From Clostridiales bacterium (GTDB taxonomy: Bacteria; Bacillota; Clostridia; Saccharofermentanales; Saccharofermentanaceae), in contig JAFZLF010000066.1 of assembly GCA_017551625.1 (NCBI GenBank), positions 1 through 53,273 of the forward strand: a DNA stretch of 53,273 nucleotides, in the 5' to 3' direction. Shown piece after piece: positions 39,320 through 47,725 of this stretch. The notes beneath the pieces were generated by a model. The model ran no database searches. It saw only the letters and a program-made list of their open reading frames with translations, and was not told where the DNA came from. Both the position numbers and the translations under genes were made by a program. Position 1 is the first letter of the stretch. Each line of letters opens with the position of its first letter.

Positions 39320-41794
39320 TTAGTATTTCCATCTTCCGAGTTTCTTGAGTCTGTCCAGTCTCTTCTGTCTCCTGAACTGTTCGAGAACGAAGATCAGGGT
39401 CTTGATGATGACCATCTCGACGAGGGCGAAAACGACGAATATCTTCAGTTCTACCGTATTGATCTCGGAGATCATGTAGAGATCACGCGTGATCGGTACG
39501 CAGATGAAGAGGATGAACCCGAAGAACATCAGCTGCACGACGATCGAGCGGTATGTATTGAGCGGACGCGAGATATGTACGAGAAGCATAAACGCCGCGA
39601 TCGCCATGAGATACGTACTGATGACACCGATGCTGACCGGATCCATGTGGTTCTTCTCGCCGTAGATCGCAAGCACGGCGATCGTGAAGAACGCGGTAAA
39701 TGCGGCAGGCCCGGCGTTGGTGAGGATCTTTCTGAAGAACTCCTGCCGCTGCTTTCTCGTATTCGGTTCGAGAGACAGAAGGAACGCCGGCACACCGGTA
39801 TTAAAGAGCGTGACCAGCGAGATCTGCGCCGGCACCAGCGGATACTTAAACGATGCGATGATCGCGCAGAGCGCGAGCAACCCCGAGAAGATATTCTTGA
39901 AGAGGAATACTGTCGCGGAGCGCGTGATGTTGTTGATGATCTGTCTTCCACGGGAAACGATATCCATCATGCGGGAGAAGTCCGAATCGAGAAGTACGAC
40001 CTGCGCGGCCTGTCTCGCGGCATCCGATCCGGAGCCCATCGCGATCGAGCAGTCCGCTTCTTTCATCGCGAGGATATCGTTGACGCCATCACCGGTCATC
40101 GCGACCTTCAGTCCCTGACGTTTCAGCGCCAGCACGATACTCTTCTTCTGCTCGGGTTTCACACGCCCGAAGATCGTGTATCGGAGCACGGCATTCTCGA
40201 TGTCTTCCTCGGTCTGAAGCGTCGTCGCATCGACATAGCGCTCGGCATGGCGGATGCCCACCTGCGTCGCGATCTTTGAGACAGTAAGCGGGTTATCACC
40301 GGAGATGACCTTGACCTCCACGCCCTGGTTCTTAAAGTACGAGAACGTCTCCGGCGCGTTCTTGCGGATACCGTTCTTGAGAACAATAAAGAGAACAGGC
40401 TCAAATCCTTCCCCGTTCTTCTTCGCGAGCACCAGCACACGAAGTCCGTGCTCGGCCCGTGCCTCGATCGCTTTCCGGTTCTTCTCGAACTCTTCTTCGG
40501 TAAGCAGGATATCCGGCGCGCCGAGGCGGTACGTCGCATCTTTCAGGACGACCTCGGAATACTTGAGTTTCGAGGTAAACTGCGTAAATTCGCAGTCCTT
40601 AAACGCTTCACCGGTACCGAAATACGCCTTCAGCGCATTCATCGTGATATTGCCGTCATCTACGGTCGTGATGTAGCGGACCATCAGGGCGCACTCTTTA
40701 TCGAGGCCGGCCGGTTTCGGCTTTTCAGTCAGATAATCCGGGGCATGCTCGAGCGAAACTTCCTCCGGCAGGGCATTGCTCTGTTGTTTCTTCTTCTTTT
40801 TCGAGTGTTTCTTTTTCCCGGATTCCGTCTTTACATCCGCGCTCACCGCTTCTTTTACAGTCTTTTTCTCCACGGAAACGGTGTCTTCTTTGCCATCAGA
40901 CGGCGCGAAAATCTCTGTGACGCTCATGTCATTGGAAGTGATCGTACCGGTTTTATCGACGCACACGACATCGACGCGGGCAAGTGTCTCGATACTTCTC
41001 ATGTCGTGCAGGAGGACCTGCTTCTGCGCCAGGTACATCGCGCCGAGTGCAAGCGCCACGGTCAGAAGGAGGTAAAGGCCTTCCGGGATCATGCCGATGA
41101 TCGCGCCGACCATCGCGACGATCGATTCACTGACCGACAGGTGGTTGATCGTGACACCCTCGACGTAGAGAGCGACACCCAGAGGAATGATGGCGATACC
41201 GGCGATCTTGATGATGAGCTCGATATTCTTGACCATCTCGGATTTCTTTTCCTTGATCTCACGAGCCTTACTCGTAAGCTGCGCTGCATAGCAATCTTCG
41301 CCGACCGCCGTCAGACGCGCCTTACCATGGCCCGAAACAACGAAACTGCCGGACATCAGGGTCGCATCCTCGATCTTCTCGATCTCGTCTGCTTCACCGG
41401 TAAGAAGTGATTCATTAACATTCAGTAATCCCTCGCAGAGTGTACCGTCGGCCGGGATCTGCTGCCCGCCATCGAGGTGGATGATATCGTCGACCTGCAG
41501 ATCGTCCATCGGAACGGTCATCGTCTCCCCGTTTCTCTCGACTTCGTAAGAGGCCTGCGCAAGAACGCTCAACTGGTCGAGAACTTTCTTCGACCTGAGC
41601 TGCTGGAAAATACCGATACCCGTATTCGCGATAATGATCGGCAGGAACGTCAGGCTCCGGTAGGATCTCGCGATGACCAGAAGGACCGCGATAACGGCAA
41701 AGACTAAGTTGAAGTAGGTGAATACGTTCTTACACACGATCGAAAGAACGGTATCCTTGCTTTTATTGGCTTTCTTATTACTCTTAGGCGACAT
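39320..41794 (-). CDS. P-type cation-transporting ATPase (CtpE/Exp7-like)
   Basis: 824 aa. Phosphorylation motif CVDKTGTITSND, the hinge TGDGVNDILAMKEADCSIAMGSGSDAARQ and the A-domain LLTGEADEI are textbook. The TM4 segment is MIPEGLYLLLTVALALGAMYL (PEGL), as in the CtpE/Exp7-type ATPases of Bacillota and Actinobacteria, some of which take up Ca2+. The N-domain has a Lys-rich insertion (KKKHSKKKKKQQ) not seen in typical members. The start at 41794 (MSPKSNKKANKSKD) has GGGGAG upstream; the frame is open 7 codons earlier. About ten membrane helices. Cation unknown. Confidence 0.88.
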   Translation of the reverse strand: MSPKSNKKANKSKDTVLSIVCKNVFTYFNLVFAVIAVLLVIARSYRSLTFLPIIIANTGIGIFQQLRSKKVLDQLSVLAQASYEVERNGETMTVPMDDLQVDDIIHLDGGQQIPADGTLCEGLLNVNESLLTGEADEIEKIEDATLMSGSFVVSGHGKARLTAVGEDCYAAQLTSKAREIKEKKSEMVKNIELIIKIAGIAIIPLGVALYVEGVTINHLSVSESIVAMVGAIIGMIPEGLYLLLTVALALGAMYLAQKQVLLHDMRSIETLARVDVVCVDKTGTITSNDMSVTEIFAPSDGKEDTVSVEKKTVKEAVSADVKTESGKKKHSKKKKKQQSNALPEEVSLEHAPDYLTEKPKPAGLDKECALMVRYITTVDDGNITMNALKAYFGTGEAFKDCEFTQFTSKLKYSEVVLKDATYRLGAPDILLTEEEFEKNRKAIEARAEHGLRVLVLAKKNGEGFEPVLFIVLKNGIRKNAPETFSYFKNQGVEVKVISGDNPLTVSKIATQVGIRHAERYVDATTLQTEEDIENAVLRYTIFGRVKPEQKKSIVLALKRQGLKVAMTGDGVNDILAMKEADCSIAMGSGSDAARQAAQVVLLDSDFSRMMDIVSRGRQIINNITRSATVFLFKNIFSGLLALCAIIASFKYPLVPAQISLVTLFNTGVPAFLLSLEPNTRKQRQEFFRKILTNAGPAAFTAFFTIAVLAIYGEKNHMDPVSIGVISTYLMAIAAFMLLVHISRPLNTYRSIVVQLMFFGFILFICVPITRDLYMISEINTVELKIFVVFALVEMVIIKTLIFVLEQFRRQKRLDRLKKLGRWKY

Positions 41795-41824
41795 AGGACT
41801 CCCCGATATAAACATGCTGAACTG

Positions 41825-41856
41825 ATGCGGCGAGCCGCATTAGAAATATTATTATA
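41825..41856 (-). promoter_or_regulatory. Promoter and leader palindrome of the P-type ATPase
   Basis: TGTTATAAT on the minus strand gives an extended -10 (41851-41856). Right after the expected start, ATGCGGCTCGCCGCAT (41825-41840) is a perfect 16-bp palindrome in the leader, a possible operator or hairpin. No -35 box matches well. Confidence 0.45.
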
Positions 41857-41908
41857 ACACAATTTTACTTGAGGTTTGGTATATAGTACTCTGTCCAAAA
41901 GCATCTCT

Positions 41909-43351
41909 CTATACGAATAGGTTTTCCCCGGTAATTACCGCTTGCAATTCTTCTGCGTATGGAGTTTCTGCTATGCCATATGTAGTGATGAGCGTCGGAT
42001 ATATTGCATGTTTTGTTCCCGTCGCTAAACGAAAATCAGAGATCTTCCGTTTCATAGCTTTATCAAATGCAGCATTCACCACATACTCCGATTCAGAATA
42101 CTTCATCTCGCACACATTAATGACCTGGTCTTTTCTCACAACCAAAAGATCAATCTGAGAACCAAGCAGTCCTTTCTCCGGATCTGCTTTGCATTGCCAT
42201 GCGTTGACATCTGTGTGCACTCCGGATATCCCCAGCGCATACTTTATCTGAGCAATATGTTCCAGACAAACTCTCTCAAACGCAACTCCACTCCACGCGT
42301 TGATTGTCGGATTTCCTGTCTGAAGCTGCCAGAAGTGCTCGTCATATGTGTTGCTTTTTAAGAATCTTAGGTAAAACAGTGTATAGTTATCTATTAGCTG
42401 AAATATTCCTTTCTTTTCTTTATATCCGAATGGCACATACTTTCTGATGAATCCACAATCTTCCAGTTCTTTCAATTTCCTTGAGAGATCTCCTGAACTG
42501 GAGATTCCGGTTTTCTTGCAGATTTCTTCACGTGATATACCCTGATTCACTGAAGCCAGAGCTTCTATAATGCGGATATACTGTTCCGGCCGTCTAAACA
42601 GCGCCCGGTATAGGTTGTCATACTCTTTTTGAAGTGGCGCATTTTCACTGAAGAACAGTTCATCGATGTTCTGTGGAAGACTTCTTCCCTTCTTCAGCAA
42701 GCTCCAATAATATGGCACGCCTCCCATAATCATATAGCACTGGATGATCTGATGTCTGTTGAACTGAATCTTTCTTGAGACTAGATAGTCCTCACATTCC
42801 TTGAGAGTAAACGGTTTCAGATGGATGTGTCCGGTCAGTCTGTTATGTAGTCCGCCTTTGTCATTTACGATGTTGTCCATCATCCAATACGTTGCCGAAG
42901 CACAGACAATCAGAATCACATCCTTTTCTTTTCTGGCCGTTGCCCAACCATTCCAAAAATTCTCCAGCTCTGTTATCAGGCCGCTGTCTTTTGTATCCAT
43001 CCAAGACAACTCATCAATAAAGATAACTTTCTTCTTCTTTCTGGACCGTCTGACGACTTCTTTCAGTCCTGCAAATGCTTCACGCCAAGAAGTAAGAGGC
43101 GAATCACATATAAATCCTGCCTCAGAAAGAGACTCGGCAAACTTATCCAGTTGTGCCTGTTTCTGTGATTCAGAACTTTTCTTCTCCTTATTGCAGATTC
43201 CAGTATGCTGGAAAGTAAACTCATAATCAAAACTCTCTCGTATAAGATATGTCTTTCCGATTCTCCTTCTGCCATAAACAGCAACAAACTGCGGTTCCTC
43301 TTCATTTCTAAGCGATTGAAGATACTTTACCTCACTTTTTCTTCCAATCAT
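41909..43351 (-). CDS. AAA ATPase with DUF234-like domain
   Basis: 480 aa. Archaeal-ATPase-type NTPase (PF01637): MIGRKSEVKYL start, Walker A GRRRIGKT (residues 28-35), Walker B KVIFIDELSWMD, and the sensor CASATYWM. A winged-helix segment (EEICKKTGISSSGDLSRKLKELEDCGFI) follows, and the C-terminal DUF234-like domain has IDLLVVRKDQVINVCEMKYSE, a PD-(D/E)xK-like pattern. Function of the family is not established. The gene looks more AT-rich than its neighbours and is preceded by two large inverted repeats. CAGGTGG site before the ATG. Confidence 0.88.
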   Translation of the reverse strand: MIGRKSEVKYLQSLRNEEEPQFVAVYGRRRIGKTYLIRESFDYEFTFQHTGICNKEKKSSESQKQAQLDKFAESLSEAGFICDSPLTSWREAFAGLKEVVRRSRKKKKVIFIDELSWMDTKDSGLITELENFWNGWATARKEKDVILIVCASATYWMMDNIVNDKGGLHNRLTGHIHLKPFTLKECEDYLVSRKIQFNRHQIIQCYMIMGGVPYYWSLLKKGRSLPQNIDELFFSENAPLQKEYDNLYRALFRRPEQYIRIIEALASVNQGISREEICKKTGISSSGDLSRKLKELEDCGFIRKYVPFGYKEKKGIFQLIDNYTLFYLRFLKSNTYDEHFWQLQTGNPTINAWSGVAFERVCLEHIAQIKYALGISGVHTDVNAWQCKADPEKGLLGSQIDLLVVRKDQVINVCEMKYSESEYVVNAAFDKAMKRKISDFRLATGTKHAIYPTLITTYGIAETPYAEELQAVITGENLFV

Positions 43352-43367
43352 ATAACCACCTGCATTT

Positions 43368-43489
43368 TTTCCACAACTTAGATTTTAATACACTTGTGGA
43401 AATTTTGTAATGTAATTATACAATCAAAAAGCAAAAAAGTATACTAACAAATTTTCCAAAACCAGCCAAAAAACCACAGTTTTGGAAAA
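43368..43489. repeat. Two inverted repeats upstream of the DUF234-type ATPase
   Basis: TTTCCACAA (43368-43376) / TTGTGGAAA (43394-43402) and TTTTCCAAAAC (43452-43462) / GTTTTGGAAAA (43479-43489). All four arms are variants of one word, TTTTCCA(C/A)AA. A TATAAT box (43415-43420, minus strand) lies between the pairs, so they look like operator sites around the ATPase promoter; the upstream pair could also act as the thiC terminator. Confidence 0.65.
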
Positions 43490-43537
43490 GATGTCGCATT
43501 TCGTCACTACTGGGGAAAGTCTGCAAATGCCGCAATA

Positions 43538-44842
43538 TCAGAGGATATCAATGTATTCTCCCGCCAGGGCCTTGTTCATGGAACGGACGGCACAGAACTT
43601 CCCGCACATCGAGCAGCTCTCCTCGATCTCCGGGGATCTGTCGTCACGGATCGCTTTCGCTGTTTCCGGATCGATCGCGCAGTTCCACTGCTCTTCCCAG
43701 TCAAACTTTCTTCTGGCATCGGCCATACGGTCATCGATGTCTCGGGCGTGCGGGACTTTCTTCGCGATATCCGCCGCGTGCGCCGCGATACGGGAAGCGA
43801 TGATGCCCTGCTTGACGTCATCGACATTCGGAAGGGCGAGGTGCTCGGCAGGCGTAACGTAGCAGAGGAACGCAGCACCGGCCTTCGCCGCGATGGCGCC
43901 TCCGATCGCAGACGTGATGTGGTCGTAGCCCGGAGCAATATCGGTCACGAGCGGCCCGAGCACATAGAAAGGAGCGCCGCCGCAGATACGCTGCTGGATC
44001 TTCATGTTCGCTTCAATCTCATCCATCGCCATGTGACCGGGGCCTTCGACCATGACCTGGACATCCTTCGCCCATGCGCGTCTTGTCAGTTCACCGAGAC
44101 GGACAAGTTCTTCGATCTGGCATACATCCGAGGAGTCAGCCAGGCATCCGGGACGACAGGCATCGCCGAGGGAGATCGTCACATCGTACTCCCGACAGAT
44201 GTCGAGTATCTCATCGTAGTGCTCGTAGAAAGGATTCTCTTCACCGGTCATGCACATCCACGCGAACACCAGAGAACCGCCGCGGGAAACGATATTCATC
44301 TTTCTTCCGACTTTCTTGATCTGCTCGATCGTCTTTCTCGTGATACCGCAGTGGAGTGTAACGAAATCGACACCGTCTTCTGCGTGAAGGCGAACCACAT
44401 CGATAAAGTCCTGCGCGGTCAGTGTCGCGAGGTCTCTCTGGTAGTGGATGACGGAGTCATAGACCGGAACGGTACCGATCATGGCCGGGCATTCGCTCGT
44501 CAGTTTTCTTCGGAAAGGCTGTGTGTTTCCGTGAGAGGACAGGTCCATGATCGCCTCGGCGCCCATATCGACTGCCGCCATGACCTTTTGCATCTCGATG
44601 TCGTAGTTCTTGCAGTCCTTCGACACACCGAGGTTCACGTTGATCTTCGTTCTCAGCATCGAGCCGACACCATTCGGATCGATACAGGTGTGAAGTTTAT
44701 TACAGCAGATGGCGACCTGACCATCGGCGACCCACTGCCGGATCTCTTCTTCCGTTCTGTATTCTTTCTTCGCAACGGCCTTCATCTCCGGGGTGATGAT
44801 CCCCTTTCTCGCTGCATCCATCTGTGTCGTGTACTCTCTCAT
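43538..44842 (-). CDS. thiC: Phosphomethylpyrimidine synthase ThiC
   Basis: 434 aa, the shorter clostridial form without the long N-terminal domain. A radical-SAM enzyme that converts 5-aminoimidazole ribotide to HMP phosphate, the pyrimidine of thiamine. The C-terminal CSMCGKFCAV (CxxCx4C) binds the 4Fe-4S cluster. Other hallmarks: ICCNKLHTC, MDLSSHGNTQPFRR, MVEGPGHMAMDEI, LGPLVTDIAPGYDHI. GAGAGGAAAAG site before the ATG. It is the last gene of the thi operon, 98 bases after thiD; that gap has no riboswitch. Confidence 0.97.
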   Translation of the reverse strand: MREYTTQMDAARKGIITPEMKAVAKKEYRTEEEIRQWVADGQVAICCNKLHTCIDPNGVGSMLRTKINVNLGVSKDCKNYDIEMQKVMAAVDMGAEAIMDLSSHGNTQPFRRKLTSECPAMIGTVPVYDSVIHYQRDLATLTAQDFIDVVRLHAEDGVDFVTLHCGITRKTIEQIKKVGRKMNIVSRGGSLVFAWMCMTGEENPFYEHYDEILDICREYDVTISLGDACRPGCLADSSDVCQIEELVRLGELTRRAWAKDVQVMVEGPGHMAMDEIEANMKIQQRICGGAPFYVLGPLVTDIAPGYDHITSAIGGAIAAKAGAAFLCYVTPAEHLALPNVDDVKQGIIASRIAAHAADIAKKVPHARDIDDRMADARRKFDWEEQWNCAIDPETAKAIRDDRSPEIEESCSMCGKFCAVRSMNKALAGEYIDIL

Positions 44843-44940
44843 TTCACTTTTCCTCTCATTTCGTTATGTGTTTTATTCTTTGGCTATAATGTTGTTTATG
44901 AAAAGGGTCTGGAATTATAACCAGATTCTATGGTGACAGC

Positions 44941-45792
44941 CTATACTTTTTCATAAAGCGTATAGTTGTGCATCAGCGGTCCGCTTCCCTTTCCGAGATC
45001 AAGTCCTGCACGAAGCGCGCCCGAAAGGTAGGTCTTGGCTTCATAGACAGCATCAAAAAGAGGCTCTCCGATCGCCAGCATCGACGCGATCGCCGAAGAC
45101 AGCGTGCATCCCGTTCCGTGCGTATTCGGATTATCGATCCTCTCACCGCGATAGTTCACCACCGATTCGTCCGGCCCCTGATAGAGAAGGTCGTTTGCCT
45201 CACAGATACTGTGACCTCCCTTGACCAGAACCGCCACCGGCTTTTCGGAAACGCTTTTACTGATCTTTTCGGAGATCACTTTCGCGGCTTTTTCCATATC
45301 TTCTTCTGTACGGATCTTCATGCCCGAAAGGATCTCCGCTTCAGGGATATTCGGCGTGACCAAGGTAGCCAGCGGCATCAGCTTTTCAACCAGGACTTCG
45401 ATCGCATCATCGGAGATCAGTTTCGCGCCGGATGTGGCGACCATGACCGGATCCACCACGATGTTCTTCGCTTTATAGAATACAAGTCTCTCCGCGATAA
45501 CTTCGATGAGTGCCGGAGAAGATACCATTCCGATCTTGACGGCATCCGGGAATATATCCGTGAAGACCGCATCGAGCTGCTGTCTCAGAAACTCCGGACT
45601 CACTTCCATGATGCCCGTCACACCGGTCGTGTTCTGCACCGTAAGTGCAGTAATCACACTCATGGCATAACGCCCGTTCATGGTGATCGTCTTAATGTCC
45701 GCCTGAATCCCGGCCCCACCCGAACAGTCACTTCCTGCGATCGTCAGAACCGACTTCATGTCTTTGCCCGAGATCGTAAGTCCATTATCCAT
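44941..45792 (-). CDS. thiD: Hydroxymethylpyrimidine/phosphomethylpyrimidine kinase
   Basis: 283 aa ribokinase-fold enzyme that phosphorylates HMP and HMP-P. TIAGSDCSGGAGIQADIKT is the classic start, PVMVATSGAKL follows, and the anion-hole Cys is in THGTGCTLSSAIAS. The ATG at 45792 is chosen because of the strong AAGGAGG site 8 bases upstream; an ATG eight codons earlier is possible. It lies between thiE and thiC on one transcript. Confidence 0.95.
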   Translation of the reverse strand: MDNGLTISGKDMKSVLTIAGSDCSGGAGIQADIKTITMNGRYAMSVITALTVQNTTGVTGIMEVSPEFLRQQLDAVFTDIFPDAVKIGMVSSPALIEVIAERLVFYKAKNIVVDPVMVATSGAKLISDDAIEVLVEKLMPLATLVTPNIPEAEILSGMKIRTEEDMEKAAKVISEKISKSVSEKPVAVLVKGGHSICEANDLLYQGPDESVVNYRGERIDNPNTHGTGCTLSSAIASMLAIGEPLFDAVYEAKTYLSGALRAGLDLGKGSGPLMHNYTLYEKV

Positions 45793-45842
45793 CGTTTTCT
45801 CCTCCTTCTCATTCATCAATCTCACCTCGGAGATCCTTCTAA

Positions 45843-46577
45843 TTATGCCTCCAACATATCTTTCGTTTTCGAAAGAAGATCTTCCGTTGCTTTCTGAATA
45901 TCCTTCTGTCCGAAGATCGCGGAGATCACGGCGATACCGCAGATCCCGGATCCCTTCAGTTCGTGCACATTCTCCGAAGAGATACCGCCGATCGCGATGA
46001 CCGGGATAGAGACCGCCTCGCAGATCGCTTTCAGTGTCTCGTGCGGCACCTCGACCGCATCGTCCTTCGACCCTGTCGGGAACACCGCGCCGACACCGAG
46101 ATAATCCGCGCCACGCGCTTCCGCAAGGACCGCCTGTTCGACCGTCTGTGCAGAAACACCGAGGATCGCATCCGGTCCGAGAAGCGCTCGCACATCGCCC
46201 GCTTCCATATCGCTCTGGCCGACGTGCACACCGTCCGCGCCCATTCTCTTCGCGATCTCGACATTATCATTCACGACAAACGGTACACCGTACTTTCTGC
46301 AGAGCGCCTGGATCTCGATTGCTTCCTTTTCAAAAGCACTTTCGCCCAGGTCTTTTTCTCGTAGCTGTACGAATGTCGCACCACCCATGATCGCTTCTTC
46401 GACCTGCTCCAGAAGTGTCTTCTCTCCTGTCCATCGGCGGTCGGTCACCGCATAAAGGAGAAGAGACTCTGTAAGTGCGCCACGCGAGAGTTTTCCTGCA
46501 GCGCCATCGCGCGCGGCGGCATTTGCAGCATCACATGCATTGGTGATACCTGCATCGATTTCCTTATCGGATCTCAT
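45843..46577 (-). CDS. thiE: Thiamine-phosphate synthase
   Basis: 244 aa (beta/alpha)8 enzyme joining HMP-PP and the thiazole phosphate. Core motifs: LLYAVTDRRW, ATFVQLREKDL, VNDNVEIA, GVHVGQSDME, GADYLGVGAVFPTGSK, IPVIAIGGIS. The core begins about 45 residues after the start, so an N-terminal Ala/Asp-rich extension precedes it; most ThiE proteins start within ten residues of LYAVTD. The ATG at 46577 overlaps the end of thiM by 14 bases, with AAGGTG upstream, showing coupling. Contains AAAAGCACT at 46332. Confidence 0.94.
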   Translation of the reverse strand: MRSDKEIDAGITNACDAANAAARDGAAGKLSRGALTESLLLYAVTDRRWTGEKTLLEQVEEAIMGGATFVQLREKDLGESAFEKEAIEIQALCRKYGVPFVVNDNVEIAKRMGADGVHVGQSDMEAGDVRALLGPDAILGVSAQTVEQAVLAEARGADYLGVGAVFPTGSKDDAVEVPHETLKAICEAVSIPVIAIGGISSENVHELKGSGICGIAVISAIFGQKDIQKATEDLLSKTKDMLEA

Positions 46578-47439
46578 ACTTTGCACCTTCTTCCAGTGTC
46601 TTACTGTCCATATTGAAGATCGCATCGATGATGCGGTTTCTGTAGGTGGAGTTACCGTCGCCTTCCTGCATACGGGACCAACCGATCTCACCGGCAAGGC
46701 CCATCAGGCAAACCGCCGCTGCAACAGCATCGACCTTATTCTCCGGATTGGCTACCGCGTACGCAGTCGCAACTGCAGAGAGCTGGCATCCTGTACCCGT
46801 GATTTTACTCATCTCGGGACGTCCGTTACGGATCACGTAGCAGACATTTCCATCGGCCACGAGATCGATCGCGCCGGTGATCGCGATGACTGCATTTACC
46901 TTCGCCGCGAAGTTCTTTACAAAAGAAACCATCTCATCGAGATTCTCTTCCGTCACGGTATCTGCCGCATCCGCATCGACGCCCTTCGTCGTACCAGTTC
47001 CCTTCGCCAGCGTCTTGATCTCCGAGATATTCCCGCGGATGACGTCCGGACGAACCGTGTTCACGATGGTCTGCGCCGTCGTAGTACGAAGTGTACTTGC
47101 ACCGGCGCCGACAGGATCGAGAAGAATCACATGACCCAGTGAGCGCGCACGCGAACCTGCGACGGTCATTGCTTCGATTGAACGTTCGTTCAGCGTACCG
47201 ATGTTGATATTCAGTCCTCCGCAGATCGATGTGATATCGTACACATCCATCGGTTCATCCGACATGATCGGACTGCCGCCACACGCCAGAAGCGCATTTG
47301 CCACGTCGTTGACCGTCACATAATTCGTGATGTTGTGGATGAGCGGGGTCGTCGTGCGAACTGCCTGCAGACAGGCGCCCAGTGCTTTTCGCTCCGTAGA
47401 TACTGCCGCGTTTTCCTTCTCTTTTCCAAACAGACCCAT
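46564..47439 (-). CDS. thiM: Hydroxyethylthiazole kinase
   Basis: 291 aa kinase that salvages the thiazole half of thiamine. Motifs: PLIHNITNYVTVNDVANALLACGGSP at the substrate site, ILLDPVGAGAS and ITGTGCQLSAV (catalytic Cys). The ATG at 47439 (MGLFGKEKENAAVST) has GAGG 6 bases upstream; the frame is open 17 codons earlier inside the leader. First gene of the operon, directly after the TPP riboswitch and its terminator. A salvage gene heading the operon, with thiE, thiD and thiC behind it and no thiazole synthesis genes in view, suggests that thiazole may be scavenged or made elsewhere. Confidence 0.95.
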   Translation of the reverse strand: MGLFGKEKENAAVSTERKALGACLQAVRTTTPLIHNITNYVTVNDVANALLACGGSPIMSDEPMDVYDITSICGGLNINIGTLNERSIEAMTVAGSRARSLGHVILLDPVGAGASTLRTTTAQTIVNTVRPDVIRGNISEIKTLAKGTGTTKGVDADAADTVTEENLDEMVSFVKNFAAKVNAVIAITGAIDLVADGNVCYVIRNGRPEMSKITGTGCQLSAVATAYAVANPENKVDAVAAAVCLMGLAGEIGWSRMQEGDGNSTYRNRIIDAIFNMDSKTLEEGAKYEIR

Positions 47440-47518
47440 GTTTACCTCTTTTCTGCCGTCTTCTCCGGCCAATAAAATATCCGAAAACAAGACAGAGTTT
47501 TCACGCGCCGGATCTTAT

Positions 47519-47546
47519 CAAAAAAGCTGCCCGACATCGGACAGCT
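47519..47546 (-). terminator. Regulatory terminator of the TPP riboswitch
   Basis: On the minus strand AGCTGTCCG and CGGGCAGCT form a 9-10 bp stem (one G-U) with a small loop, followed by TTTTTT. It lies between the riboswitch and thiM, the position expected for transcription control by TPP. Confidence 0.88.
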
Positions 47547-47564
47547 TCTCGTTTTACCTATTTC

Positions 47565-47658
47565 ATCAGGCATCCCTACGTTGGCATTATCCAAATCAGG
47601 TTGTGGGTCGAAGGTTCTGACCTTCCTCTCAGCCTGTCACACAAGCTCCCCTCTGTTT
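47565..47658 (-). promoter_or_regulatory. TPP riboswitch (THI element)
   Basis: The conserved THI-box core reads, on the minus strand, GGGGAGC, then GGCTGAGAGG, GACCC, ACCTGATTTGGATAATGCCA and ACGTAGGGA, in the correct order and spacing. It senses thiamine pyrophosphate and should turn the thiM-thiE-thiD-thiC operon off at high TPP by allowing the terminator at 47519-47546 to form. Confidence 0.97.
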
Positions 47659-47671
47659 AGTTTTCGGAAGG

Positions 47672-47700
47672 ATTGTAGCACAACGCCCCTCCCTGCGCAA
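47672..47700 (-). promoter_or_regulatory. Promoter of the thiamine operon
   Basis: -35 TTGCGC (47695-47700), 17 bp, extended -10 TGCTACAAT with box at 47672-47677, so the RNA begins just upstream of the riboswitch. Confidence 0.65.
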
Positions 47701-47725
47701 GAGAAGAAAACCAGTTTTTCAGGTA

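Larger units (their letters stand above)
2791..47389. other. Dispersed 9-mer AAAAGCACT / AGTGCTTTT, 14 copies
   Basis: AGTGCTTTT on the plus strand at 2791, 4409, 6479, 8527 and 47381; AAAAGCACT at 5428, 8743, 15781, 20143, 21926, 29763, 31100, 35060 and 46332. All lie inside genes, in different reading frames (encoding K-A-L, S-A-F, T-V-L-F, K-S-T). Ten of the fourteen extend to AAAAGCACTG. Counted by eye, so more may exist. Confidence 0.7.

Noticed and set aside
44843..44940. Second TPP riboswitch upstream of thiC
   Set aside because: The 98-base gap lacks every THI-box landmark; the only riboswitch is ahead of thiM.
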